Below, piece by piece: positions 47,018 through 57,716 of a DNA stretch of 64,000 bases. The stretch comes from Siphonodentalium dalli. Lineage: Eukaryota > Mollusca > Scaphopoda > Gadilida > Siphonodentaliidae. Under the pieces are notes generated by a model that was not told the origin of the DNA, did not search any database, and was given only the letters and a program-made list of their open reading frames with translations. The DNA lies in NCBI GenBank assembly GCA_032622095.1, contig CP136064.1, positions 4,024,280 to 4,088,279 on the forward strand. Reading direction: 5' to 3'. The translations under genes and the position numbers were made by a program. Each line of letters starts with the position of its first letter. The first letter of the stretch is position 1.

Positions 47018-47464
47018 CCCTTTACCCAACAATCCGGCCAAATAAAGCTTCAACAGCCTAAAATACCCTGTGCCAATGCATTCTCTTATATATGCGAGTC
47101 GACCATAGGTCGCCTCGCATATATAAGAGAATGCATTGGCCTAACAATTTGTTTATCTTTTTTTTTAAATAAATGTTTCTTACAATTTTTAGGACATAAA
47201 ATAAAAAACATCCATTACCCTGCAGGGAGCCCCACACATATATAGAAGCATATAGAAGAGTGTCGTCTGCTCATGTTTGTCTGGGGCTCTGTATGGGTGA
47301 AATTATAAAATTGTTAAAGAATACAAGAAAAAGTTATTAAAATTGTAAAAAATTGTTAGGCCAATGCATTCTCTTATATATGCGAGGCGACCTATGGTCG
47401 ACTCGCATATATAAGAGAATGCATTGGCACAGGGTAAAAAAAATCCCGACTGTTGGGTAAAGGG
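47018..47464. mobile_element. piggyBac-like TTAA MITE, copy 2
   Basis: Ends CCCTTTACCCAACA and TGTTGGGTAAAGGG; flanks TTGA (47014-47017) and TTAA (47465-47468). Shares CGGCCAAATAAAGCT and the CAGCCTAAAATA word with the reverse complement of copy 1. Contains palindrome-bounded copy D. Outside it, ATACTAAATACTCGTTGACG is present on both sides (near 46981 and 47484). Confidence 0.75.
47066..47434. mobile_element. Palindrome-bounded element, copy D
   Basis: Palindromes at 47071-47141 and 47359-47430; core as in copy B with a CCCCACACATATATAGAAG and GTGTCGTCTGCTC stem-forming segment. Flanked on the right by TAAAAAAAATCCCGAC, as in copy A. Confidence 0.85.
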
Positions 47465-48424
47465 TTAACCCACTTTATACTAAATACTCGTTGACGAGTA
47501 GTTCCCTTAGACAATGCTCAGATAATAAGTTCAACAAACTACCACATTGAACATAATACTTTTGGACCACATTTACAGCCAGTAACAACTTGTGTGAACA
47601 ATGGAACACTGTCCACTCTTCGTCAGTGTTTTACAACTTTTGAAAAGCACCCCTCTTCCATTCAATTCGTGCTCAGTCGGCCATATAACATAACCCACAG
47701 GACGGTGCCTCGGACAGGTTGTGTCTCAGTTACCACTAAAAATTTACGTAAAGTTTCGTCAAAATACATCCAATATCTCATAAAATATTACCGAATATAT
47801 TGGGGAGGGGGGACTTTCTTATTTTGAGGTGTTTAGATGAACTTAATAGGAATCCTTCTGCAGTTCTGTTATATATTCGTCTGCATGTCGTCTGCTCATT
47901 TTGCCTGAACACCCCTCCAAATGAATAACAACATACGACCATTGTTGAACTTATTATCTGAGCATTTCCAACCAATGAATGCGATATAATTTACTCTTGT
48001 ATCATCTGTCTATTGCATGCATTTATTAACAGAACTCCCCTCCAAATGAATAGTAGACCGTTCCAATGTTTACTTTTATAACTGAATGGGAGAATCTATT
48101 TAGTAAAAAAGGGTTAAACTGCACTCGTAAATAGTGTTACTTTGCAAACGTTCTCGGTACCTGAACACAATGCATTTTAAAGATTTTCCTGTCATAGAAG
48201 TATAGAAATTGAAGGTATACATATGCATGTGTCAAACCTAGACAGAATTTGACAAACACAATTTTGAAATCAAGAACTGTAGGAAAAACAGTTTTATTGC
48301 CAGTTTACTCACCGAACAGTCACCAACACCAATAAATGGTCGGCACTAAGTTTTATCAGAGTTAATTGTCACTATGAAGGAAACAATAGTAGAAAACCAC
48401 AACAAATCGTATGTAACTAATAAC

Positions 48425-48550
48425 ATTTTTGGCACACATGCAACCCGGTGATTCCCCTGGTTCGGGCTTGACTACAGCCAATGAGATGAAAGCTATTACT
48501 TTATAATAAAAGCTTGTACAGCGATCAATAGTCATGGGGAAGCCACGAGG
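48425..48550 (+). promoter_or_regulatory. Promoter-like module, copy 1
   Basis: CCTGGTTCGGGC, then CCAATGAGATGAAAGC (CCAAT box), TTTATAATAAAAG (TATA-like) and an ATG about 55 bases on, at 48536. The arrangement recurs at 50925-51060 and 51090-51210. Function inferred from layout only. Confidence 0.4.
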
Positions 48551-48685
48551 GACAGCCTTTGCGATATTTATAGGTAGTGCTCTTCTTCATATTCAAGTTT
48601 CTGCTTTGCTACCCGATATGTCCTCAATATGTTCGCGGAAAATAATTAGATTGGACATATTGGCCGATAATCTGAGGTTTTGATG
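48536..48685 (+). CDS. Short signal-peptide-like ORF or first exon
   Basis: From ATG 48536 the frame reads MGKPRGTAFAIFIGSALL, then HIQVSALLPDMSS, and ends at a TGA about 48 codons on. A basic n-region, hydrophobic core and VSA cleavage-like site resemble a secretory signal peptide. A diverged copy near 62013-62100 keeps the frame with a one-codon deletion. It may be a first exon, with a possible AG|GTAGTG donor inside it. No gene family recognised. Confidence 0.35.
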
Positions 48686-48703
48686 ACCAAATATCGAAAG
48701 ACT

Positions 48704-50305
48704 TCAAACGGACACTGTACCCAAATGTTGTTGTTGGTTTCTTTAGTCTCTGATTTGTAGAATAAGGTAACCAGATGTCCATTATTTGAAAGTCTGTTGA
48801 GTACGAAGCAATGTTACGGGTGGCAGATCAGCCGGAATGCGAAATTACCAATTGTTTTCAAGTTTTCAAGCAAATGTATCAAATAAATGTTATATTATAT
48901 GCATACTAGTCCCATATACTCATTAAGTCACTGTATAGTCACTTGTCAGTGAGTGGCTTGAGTTTATCCCTCGTATCAACATATTTTGTTACACGATCAT
49001 GATAAGATAAGATAAGTTTATTGACAATTACACCCACACGGGGCCGATGTCACAACATAAATAACAATAAATATATATATGATACAATAAGTATACACAA
49101 TTGTAATCAGAATTAAAATGGAAAAGAAAATAATGTTTGTTGTTGAAAATCTGGTGTTTCAGACCTTTTGTGGAAAAAGAGACTGACCATGTTACAGATG
49201 ATATTGCACGTTTCTGTTTTGTCATTTCGCAGTATGAAAATGAATTTTTGGGCATCAGTCATATTAATAAACTTGTGATTTACTTTATTTATTTCGTCAA
49301 AGAAACGGAGACGAATGCTTTTGTAAATAGGACATTTTAAAATAAAATGTTCCTCGGTTTCCGTTTCCAATCCACACTTTCTGCATATTCTCTTTTCTAC
49401 AGGAATCTTCGGTTGTTTATGACGCCCTTTTTCAATTTCTAGAGTATGATTGCTAATCCGCAATTTGCTGAAGATCTTTCTTACTTCGATATTTTTTACT
49501 ATGTCCAAATATGGCTCCAATCGGTAATCCCTTATTATTTCTCTATACACCCTCAATTTGTTCTTACCTGATGGTTTTTCATCGTTATATATATCTCTTC
49601 TGAAACACGACACATGGTCAACCTTGAAACTATCACAAATAGTGTGTTGAATTTTCTTCAAATACTGATCAGTTTTATCAATAATTTCCGTGAGTTTTGG
49701 AATGTCAAAGTTAAAGGACCACTAATTTGGGATTATGCGGCCATCGGACATTGTGGCTGATTTATGAACGAGGGAATATTTGTCTGCATTCGATATTTTT
49801 AACGCATATTTAGTAGCACGAGATAATGCTTCATAAACAACGGGGTATCTAACAAGCTCAGCAGGTACCGCGTGATTTGATGCTTTCCTGTTTACTCCAA
49901 GTGCTCGTTTGCAAAAATTGAGATGAGACGATTCACATGGCGCAGTATCTATATTGTTGAGGTTGATATCAGAGGCCCATAGTTCGCAACCATATAGTGT
50001 AATGGGTTTAATGAGTTTATCATACAGTTTGATCCACATATTAATTGAGAATATATCGTGTTTTCGTGTTTTTGTGGCACGTTTTGCCCAATCCACTATC
50101 CGTGAATTATTTTGATTACGTCTTGTACACGGAAATTCGTAATTTAATTTATGACTCCAGCCATAAATTAAATTTATATCAAATTATTAACTTTGATTTT
50201 AAGATAACCTATTAACCTGAACGTTTACAGAATATATCTTCGACTCAAATTACTTAGTTTTCTATATATTATCGATATTAGATCGTTGTTGTCACCGGGA
50301 ATTTA
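48704..50305. mobile_element. 600-bp-family MITE split by a LINE fragment
   Basis: The left part (48704-48997) matches 4738-5050 (ACTGTACCCAAATGTTGTTG, GAGTACGAAG, ATACTAGTCCCATATACTC). The right part (50110-50305) matches 5090-5310 (TGATTACGTCTTGTACACGG, TATCGATATTAGATCG). Together they reconstruct one element with a 1.1-kb insertion in the middle; the far right tip is missing. Confidence 0.8.
48998..50105 (-). pseudogene. 5'-truncated LINE, C-terminal pol region
   Basis: Frames 50096-49722 (LYDKLIKPITLYGCELWASD, NFCKRALGVNRKA) and 49661-49113 (RICRKCGLETETEEHFILKC) are typical of the region downstream of RT in non-LTR retrotransposons of CR1/L2-like groups, including the C-terminal CxxC...HxxxxC motif. 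A frameshift or stop separates them near 49700. The 3' end has a short TTATC-type tandem tail (TTATCTTATCTTATCATGA on the minus strand). It is inserted in a MITE. Confidence 0.8.
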
Positions 50306-50920
50306 TGACACGCTTGTTCACAGATTTATAAAATCGAACAAACACTTTAGGGTAGGGGACTTAAAATATGGTTGGTAGGGAAAACCAATTCCCCCCCTTT
50401 TGGTCTCTTACCTGGATGTATCTGCTAAGCTGTAGCCGGTGGTTGATTGTTATCGTCTGTGGGAGAACAAACTATGTTCCCATTCAAAGAATACCAAATA
50501 TTTTAGTGAATCGTGCTCGTGTACATGTATGTCAATCAACTCATCCGGGTAGGTGGCTGAGGCCATACTAATATAATGCTTAACTCATCTGAGTAGGTGG
50601 CTGAGGCCATGGTAATATCCTGTTCACCAGACATTCCGAATAAACATCCCTCACAACATAAACTCCACTTATCTTCAATGTCTCCTAATGTAAGTTTAGT
50701 CTGTGTCCAGTGAGCTTATATCCTACTGGTCAGATCCACACATTTGTAATAAAAATCCACCACAACAAACACTTTAAAGAAAGTCACTGCATCCAAGTCC
50801 AAAAGTTCAAGTAGAAATTGATGGGAGAATGATTGTCACTCTGTCTCCTCACAAAAAATTTCAATAGACTACCTGTAGAAGTACACAGCATGCCTCGTTC
50901 TAATGCTTTATAAGTACATG
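50306..50920. other. Unassigned region with a local duplication
   Basis: TCAACTCATCCGGGTAGGTG (near 50533) and TAACTCATCTGAGTAGGTG (near 50580) are a diverged direct pair, each followed by GCTGAGGCCAT. No gene. Confidence 0.4.
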
Positions 50921-50924
50921 CGAA

Positions 50925-51240
50925 CCAGGGGAATTTCCTTGGTTAGGGCATGGCTGTAGCCAATGAGATGATAGCTGTATCATTTCATTATAATAAAAGA
51001 ATGTCGAGCGAACGATAGTCATGAACGGAGAGCCAAGAGGGACAACTCTAGTTAACACAACAGAGAGCATGTAACTAATTACATTCACGAAACCCGGGGA
51101 TTTCCCTGGTTCGGGCATGGCGAAAGCTAATGAGATGAAACTATGCCATTGCAATAAAAGAATGTCGAGCGAACTACAGTCATGAACGGAGAGCCAAGAG
51201 GGACAACTCTAGTTAACGCAACATAGATCACAATGAATCG
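50925..51240. repeat. Tandem copies of the promoter-like module
   Basis: Two units of about 165 bp with TTCCCTGGTTCGGGCATGG (or GTTAGGGCATGG), AATGAGATGA, AATAAAAGAATGTCGAGCGA and CATGAACGGAGAGCCAAGAG. The first keeps CCAAT, the second has CTAAT. The ATG frame closes after about 14 codons, unlike copy 1 at 48536. Confidence 0.7.
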
Positions 51241-51283
51241 AGGCATACTATTGATTGTAAACATCGAAATCATTGACATTATG
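51184..51283. repeat. 100-bp direct repeat, left copy
   Basis: Starts GAACGGAGAGCC and ends CATTGACATTATG. It recurs at 52768-52867 with one base difference (AACGCAAC versus AACACAAC) immediately outside the TIR element 51284-52767. Confidence 0.9.
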
Positions 51284-52767
51284 TTGTAAAATATAGAGAT
51301 CCGGGGGGGGGGGGGGCTGGGAACACAACAGAATACAAGGGTAAACCTGTCTTCGGTAACATGGACAAAGGTGATCATTATCTAGGTACATATTCCGAAG
51401 CGCCACTTGGACAATTCCATAGTCAGTAAAATTAAAAACAGGAGCATAATAGAGGTATGCCTGGTGTTTTGAAATTTGGAAAATATAGGTATACATATGA
51501 CAGAGTATGCGTACCAGTATCGTAGAATCACGCACTATCATAAATGAACTAGTTATACGTAGAGTATTAAAATATTCTTTAGTTTCATGATTGTCCCATA
51601 CCGGTAGTTTCAGTAAAACATGGGAGCGTGGTACATAGTTAGGTGTTACAAATTTAGAAATTAGGAACGTAAGCATAGGCCGCGAGTTTTCGAAAGGGTT
51701 AATTTTGAAATTGTTAGTTATGTACATGAGTAAGCAGTTGTGGAATGTAAGTGTAGGTGTAAGTCTGAAGTAAAATGCTAAATTTCACTGGAATCGTCGT
51801 CAGTTATGTACCTGGTGATGGAGTGTTTAAACAACAGACCACCGCTTTTCGACACTTTAAGAACCGAAACCTAATAATGAAACGTACTGTATGTGAAGTT
51901 CGTTAATATACCAGAGACGCTCGCCTGATGACTTCAATTGCTGGCTATTTATTTCTGATTTCCAACATTTTAAATACCTATTTTCGCGCTTGGTCTTAGT
52001 AAACATTTTCCAAAGTATATAATTTACGCCTCCTAATGTTATCAAGCTATGCTGACAATCAAACATAAAAAATAAAAAATATTATTGTGTAGACTTTACT
52101 GTAGCAGTATAATGTTTGCAAACTATACTAAAAACACTTATAAAGAGCGTTCCATTTGCATGCATATGCATTTTATATACACTTATCTCTATACAATTCA
52201 TATTATATTTGGGTCATTTTTTCAGTTTAATCCCTTCATACACTGCTAATGAACTTCGGGGTCCAGCCCTTTATATGTAACAGTCCTCAATTCATACTAT
52301 CGTTACCCCTTATTAATTAATTGTAAGTGCGTTACAATTCGTGCAATTATGTACGATATGAACATAGCTGTGTTACAGCACTAAATTTATCATCTGGCAG
52401 TACAGCCAATGCATAAGCATACACTTTTGTTTACAATTAAGATTTTTTTTTCCCGATAGTACAATCAGGGAAGTCTATGTGTACGTTTTACAATAATTCG
52501 TGTATAGTATCATTTTTGTGGATATTGCTTGATGTGTGGCCCTCGTGATATTACTATCCCTATGATTTAAACTAGCTGAACGGTTTGACTGGTACGCTGC
52601 CGTTCTATACTTATTCTATATTTATTTTGACATTCAAAATTGTCCGTGTGGCGCTTCGGAATGTGTACCTAGGTTTGTTACGCACCTTTGTCCATGTTAC
52701 CGAAGACAGGTTTACCCCTGTACTCTATGGTGTTCCCAGCCCCCCTGGATCTCTATATTGTTACAAC
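51284..52767. mobile_element. 1.48-kb element with ~130-bp TIRs
   Basis: Left end TTGTAAAATATAGAGATCC, poly-G, CTGGGAACAC...AACCTGTCTTCGGTAACATG...CGAAGCGCCAC. The right end is the reverse complement (GTGGCGCTTCGG...CATGTTACCGAAGACAGG...GGATCTCTATATTGTTACAA). The interior has one 159-codon minus frame (51727-51248) running into the left TIR, with no recognised domain. Family unknown. Confidence 0.75.
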
Positions 52768-52867
52768 GAACGGAGAGCCAAGAGGGACAACTCTAGTTAA
52801 CACAACATAGATCACAATGAATCGAGGCATACTATTGATTGTAAACATCGAAATCATTGACATTATG
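52768..52867. repeat. 100-bp direct repeat, right copy
   Basis: Near-identical to 51184-51283 and in the same orientation, abutting the right TIR. Confidence 0.9.
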
Positions 52868-55800
52868 CCACCCTGGTATTTGTGTCACTTCTGGCAGCTG
52901 AATGGTGTATCTTCAATATAAACGAAAAAAGGAATTCATACGCTATGTTAACTCCGTGGCCATTTGAGTGCGATTTTTCGACAAGGGTCCACAATGGACG
53001 CCGGATTGGGGAAGAAGTGGTGTTCGTGATGAGTTTATTCGGCCAAAGGCCCGGATAGTACAGTCAATGTGCATGCTAGTACATTAGTTCTATAGTGGTC
53101 ATGGGGGGGGGGGTGAAAACATTCCAGGGTTTAAGTCCGGATGGGCGGATTCGAGCGCCAATCGCAGATCTCTCCAATGTGGGATTGTGTGGAATGTAGA
53201 TGTTGTGTGTTTTTATTTCTTGTTGTACTTTTTGTCGTGTCATCTTGTTGTCGACAGGTAAGTTGACAATTAATTGAATATATATTTATTTTCATTTAAA
53301 TAATTTCTGTATATAACAAACCTAGATTTCATTTAATTTGTGGAAATCAACTTTATATCATATATGTTCCTCATCCAGTGAGAAACAGCGTCTTTGATTG
53401 GTCAGTGAGCGCATCGTTAGTATCGGCGAACAATTCTCCGGATTATCTTTGTCTCTTTTAGACCATTCTCCAATGAATTATTAGATTTTACAATTGTAAA
53501 AACCTTTTCACGTTCTGCGATATAAAATTTGGCATATAAATATACCGTTCAAAATTCTGTAATATGAATTTAAACATTGTCCGATAACTTCTTACTTTTT
53601 ACAATTGCGATACGTTTGTACATTCTACAATACATAAATTAGAACTTGGAATTGTGACCCTGGTGGTCCTCCATAGTTGCACATCAGCGACATATTAGTG
53701 ACAATATCATAAAGGTTCAATTCTCTACACTCTAAACTGTGGGAGGAGTTGATTACACAGCCAATGTACACATAACGTGTGACGGACGAACGGACAGACG
53801 GCGAGCCCCACCAAGAAACTTGTGGTATGCATTATATTGTTATCCGTCATGAAATCGACTTGTGTGGCACACCCCACAATTACGTATAGAAGAACGAAAA
53901 TTAATATAAATGAATAACCTACAAATATGTAACAAAATACCCTTTCGCAGTTATTGTTATTTTTAGCATAGCCTGTGGTCACTACTAAATAAATTGTGAC
54001 TTTTTAAAGGTATGTGAAACACTCCGGTAGGGTGGTCAAATAGAAATTGAGATTACTCTTGCTCAAAGTGTAGTTATTTTTACGAATATTAATCCAAATT
54101 CTTATATATTAATTAAAAGCAATGACTCTCGGTGGCGAAATAATTTATGTTAATTTATCACCTTATAGTTGCGTTCCGAATCGAGATGCAAATATTTACA
54201 ATTGAGCATATATAGGTATGGTACAGTTAGCTATGTTAGTAGAATGTTACATTCCCCAGGTTGGCATAGCGCTTCGAACTAAACTATCAATTTCACACGC
54301 TGAACAAGTCCATAATATATCTTTAAATAAATTTCGCGACCTGATTTCCAGGATGTCCTAAGTGCATTTTTTATGTTTTTGAGATAATCGATTTTTAAAG
54401 TTTGAATCTCCGATGCGTGTGAACTATTAAGACTATGGATATACTTCTAACATTGTTCGATTGGAAAATCATTCCTTTGTTAGAAAAAATAAGCATCACA
54501 ATTAATATATTAAATGTAATCCTATTTTGTGAAGAATACTGCAGGGAGGGTGCATATTTTGGTACTTAGGACATACTGGAACTTAATTATACTATGAATA
54601 GTTCAAATGACATCAATGAACTGAACTTCGTTAGAATGACCACCCTGTTCTATGTGACAGCAATATTAGGATAATTAGCACTTAGAACAAACAAGATCAT
54701 ATCACAGGTCTGAATCTTAACAGGACATCTTGGAATTCAGAGAGCATATGACATATAATTGTTCTATTTACGCTAACCCAGATGATATTCTACGATGTGT
54801 TTTTCATTTCAACTAAGGTATTGTCTAACTTTGGTATGTATGTCGGAATTTGTTCAACTAGAGCGTTGACATGGCACATTGTCATGTCCCCTATACACCT
54901 GAAACGGACTAACTTGACACTCGCTTCGAAACGGAGGACACTATATATTCTAGTCGCTTAGACTCGATTTTGAAGTACACCAAGAACAAATAGGCACTAA
55001 GCTGTTTTTGATATAAAAAGCGCTTTGAGGAAAATTGTCTACAGCTCTTTGATATAGGGTCCTATTTTGTGAATGTGACTCTACTATAACGTATCCAAAA
55101 TCCCCATGTATTCTGGGATGGGAAAATCGTCATTTTTGGGTCAAGCGACAAAAATATGTAAACAAACAAACAAACAAAAAATGGTGAAAATGGAATCTTG
55201 TTAGTTATCAAATCTGCCGACTACAAACCTTGAGTCGAGTCCCTTGACTGCAAAATATGACCACACAATAACACATCCTATATTTTGATGCGTTTCATGG
55301 AAAGTCGTTATATTTAGGTAAACAATTGCAAAAACAAAACAAAACATTTGAGAACATTATGAAAATTGGAATTTTATTCGGGGAACAAGTTCCCCCAGGA
55401 TTATATTTAATCCATTTTATTTTTGTTCGTTAGCATGTCTGCTCAAAACTATTTTGACTTTGAAAGATGTCCGTGTGTGTAACATTGCAGGAATTATGGT
55501 GGCCAAGACATCCTTATTTTCCGGGAGTGTATATACCCGCTGACTTCAATGTTATAAATGTGACAGAAAACTGCATCAAAAACGCATTATTTGTGTTGCC
55601 ATGGCATAACTATGCTGTCATTTCATGCATATTTGACTGCAAAAATCCAAAATGGCGGGCAAACGGAAGTATAGTAACATGGTATATTTTTTTCATTTAT
55701 ATGAAAACTATAGGCGTAAATGGCTATAGTTGTGCCACCATACAATATGTCCGATAATAGTAAGTCATAGCCCGATTTGTCAATTCGGTGTTTTAAAATG

Positions 55801-55925
55801 ATTCAAAATTACGGCGAAAATTGCGATCGGAAGTCAACAATTTAAGTGTGTTTGGTTATTTTTCGCTAAATCTTCACATATCGAATTAATTGAATAAATT
55901 GATAGGCAATAAGTAGTAATATATG
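52868..55925. other. Unassigned 3-kb region
   Basis: No supported gene, repeat array or transposon. A poly-G run lies at about 53104. A 96-codon plus frame at 55467-55757 starts with ATG but shows no family motifs. Confidence 0.4.
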
Positions 55926-55929
55926 CCAT

Positions 55930-57430
55930 CATACTAGTTTCCAAAACCACTAACTGGTTTCATAATACATCAAATGAGTGTCCCAAACCACATAACGAGT
56001 GTACCAACCCATATGCAGTTACAAATCACCCACGTAGGATGCAAGATGTGAGTATCCAGTTCCAAATAGTTTTCTTAACCAGTCGGGTATACTACCTACA
56101 ACCATATGCAAATAGTATCGTACCCACACATATAGTACCCAAAACCATGCATCCCAAACACCCAAATGATGTCTCAATCCACCCGGTTAATGCCCCAACC
56201 AATTCAAGGAATATTCCAAACCACACTGGTAGTGCCACAAACTATACAACTGGTGTTCCAAATCACCCAGGTTGTGTCCCAAGCCACCCAACAGGTATCT
56301 CAGACTACCCAAATGAGTGTCGCTAGCCATCCAATGAGTACTCCAAAGCATACAACATCCGCGCAACGAGTGTAATATTTTGTAATAAATATATGTGTTT
56401 AATTCAAATTGTATATGTATGTACACACTTGTTATTGAGAATAAAATATTGTTTACACTAACCAGTGTATCAAACCATTGAATGAACGCCCAATGTCACA
56501 CAAAAAGATTCACAAACCATACAGTGGGTCTGGGTGTCAGAAACCCCATAACTAGTGTCAAATGGGCATCCTTGCATTACTAGTATGTACCTTATGCCAC
56601 ACATCTAGTTGCCAAAGCCATCTGGGTAGTGCCCTATGTCATACAACATGTGTCCAAAACCACCCAAATGTCGTCCCAATCGATTCAACTACATGTAGTG
56701 TCCCAAATGGCCCAAATCATTGTCCCAAATGCAACCAATTGGTGTCCCAAACTATCCAACGGGTGTCACAAACCAACCAGCTGGTGACCCAAACCATAAA
56801 ACTAGTATCACAAACCATCAAATGAGTTCCCAACCCATCCAACAGGCGTCACAAAACATCTACTAACTGTCATCTCAAAACTTTCAAATAGTGTACACAC
56901 CCTCCATTATTCCAGACTATCAAATGAGTGTTCCAAAATATCCAACGAGTTTACCAAACCATGAGATACACGCTGGATGGTTTGAGATATTTGATGGATG
57001 GTTTTCTCATTGTATGGACACTCATTGTATGGTTGGGACATTCACGGGTGAATGGAGACACTACTTGAATATGTTTAGGCAATCGTCGTGTGGCTTGGGA
57101 CACCCATTGGGTGGTTTGGGGTACTCAATTGATGGCTGATTTGAGACACGCATAGGGTGGTTTGGGACACCACGTCCATGCATGATTTGGGACACTCTGT
57201 GGGTGGCATACATGTACATGTATATAATGACAATCAGATGGTATGGAGCACTCATTTGGCGGGTTTGGACACGATTTGGATGGTTTAGGACCGCAATTGG
57301 GTAGATTGGAATACTCATTAGGTGGTATGCGACACAATTTTGCTGATTTGGGACGCCATTTCTATGGACTAGGACACTCGTCGGTTAGTTTTGTATACTA
57401 TTATGCAGGGGGTATGAGACAACAGTTAGC
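55930..57430. repeat. Foldback-like satellite, second array, switch near 56965
   Basis: Units in reverse orientation (CCAAACCACCCAATGAGTGT type) from 55930 to 56960, interrupted near 56375-56460, then forward units (GGTTTGGGACAC) to 57430. The switch point ACGAGTTTACCAAACCATGAG corresponds to that at 25840-25865 in the first array. All frames here are repeat artefacts. Confidence 0.85.
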
Positions 57431-57716
57431 CTGATTAGTCGAAATTTGACCATGCTATGAATCTCTACTCTGCATGGTTCATCCGTAGACATCATAATCC
57501 ACCAATAATCCACTCGGGCACATTTTGTGACAAGGAAGTGTACAGCATTGAAAAACAACATATATTTCTTGGTTATTACATGTTCCTTAATAATGCATTT
57601 CACTTTAGTTGAAGGTTCTGACTCCAAATGGTACGCTTTAAGTGATTGTGAGAACGATCTTGCTTTGCATCGCAATAAAAATTACGGAATTTTTCCCGAA
57701 TTACTATTTGCAATGT

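Noticed and set aside
47594-47827. 77-codon plus frame
   Set aside because: Overlaps no conserved motif and lies in AT-rich intergenic sequence.
54026-54650. Short inverted pair AGGGTGGTCA / TGACCACCCT as MITE ends
   Set aside because: Only about 10 bp match and nothing else supports an element.
55467-55757. 96-codon ATG frame
   Set aside because: No motif, splice signal or homologue in the window to support it; kept only as unassigned.
56039-57434. Frames rich in HP, NH and TT words
   Set aside because: Same satellite in the second array.
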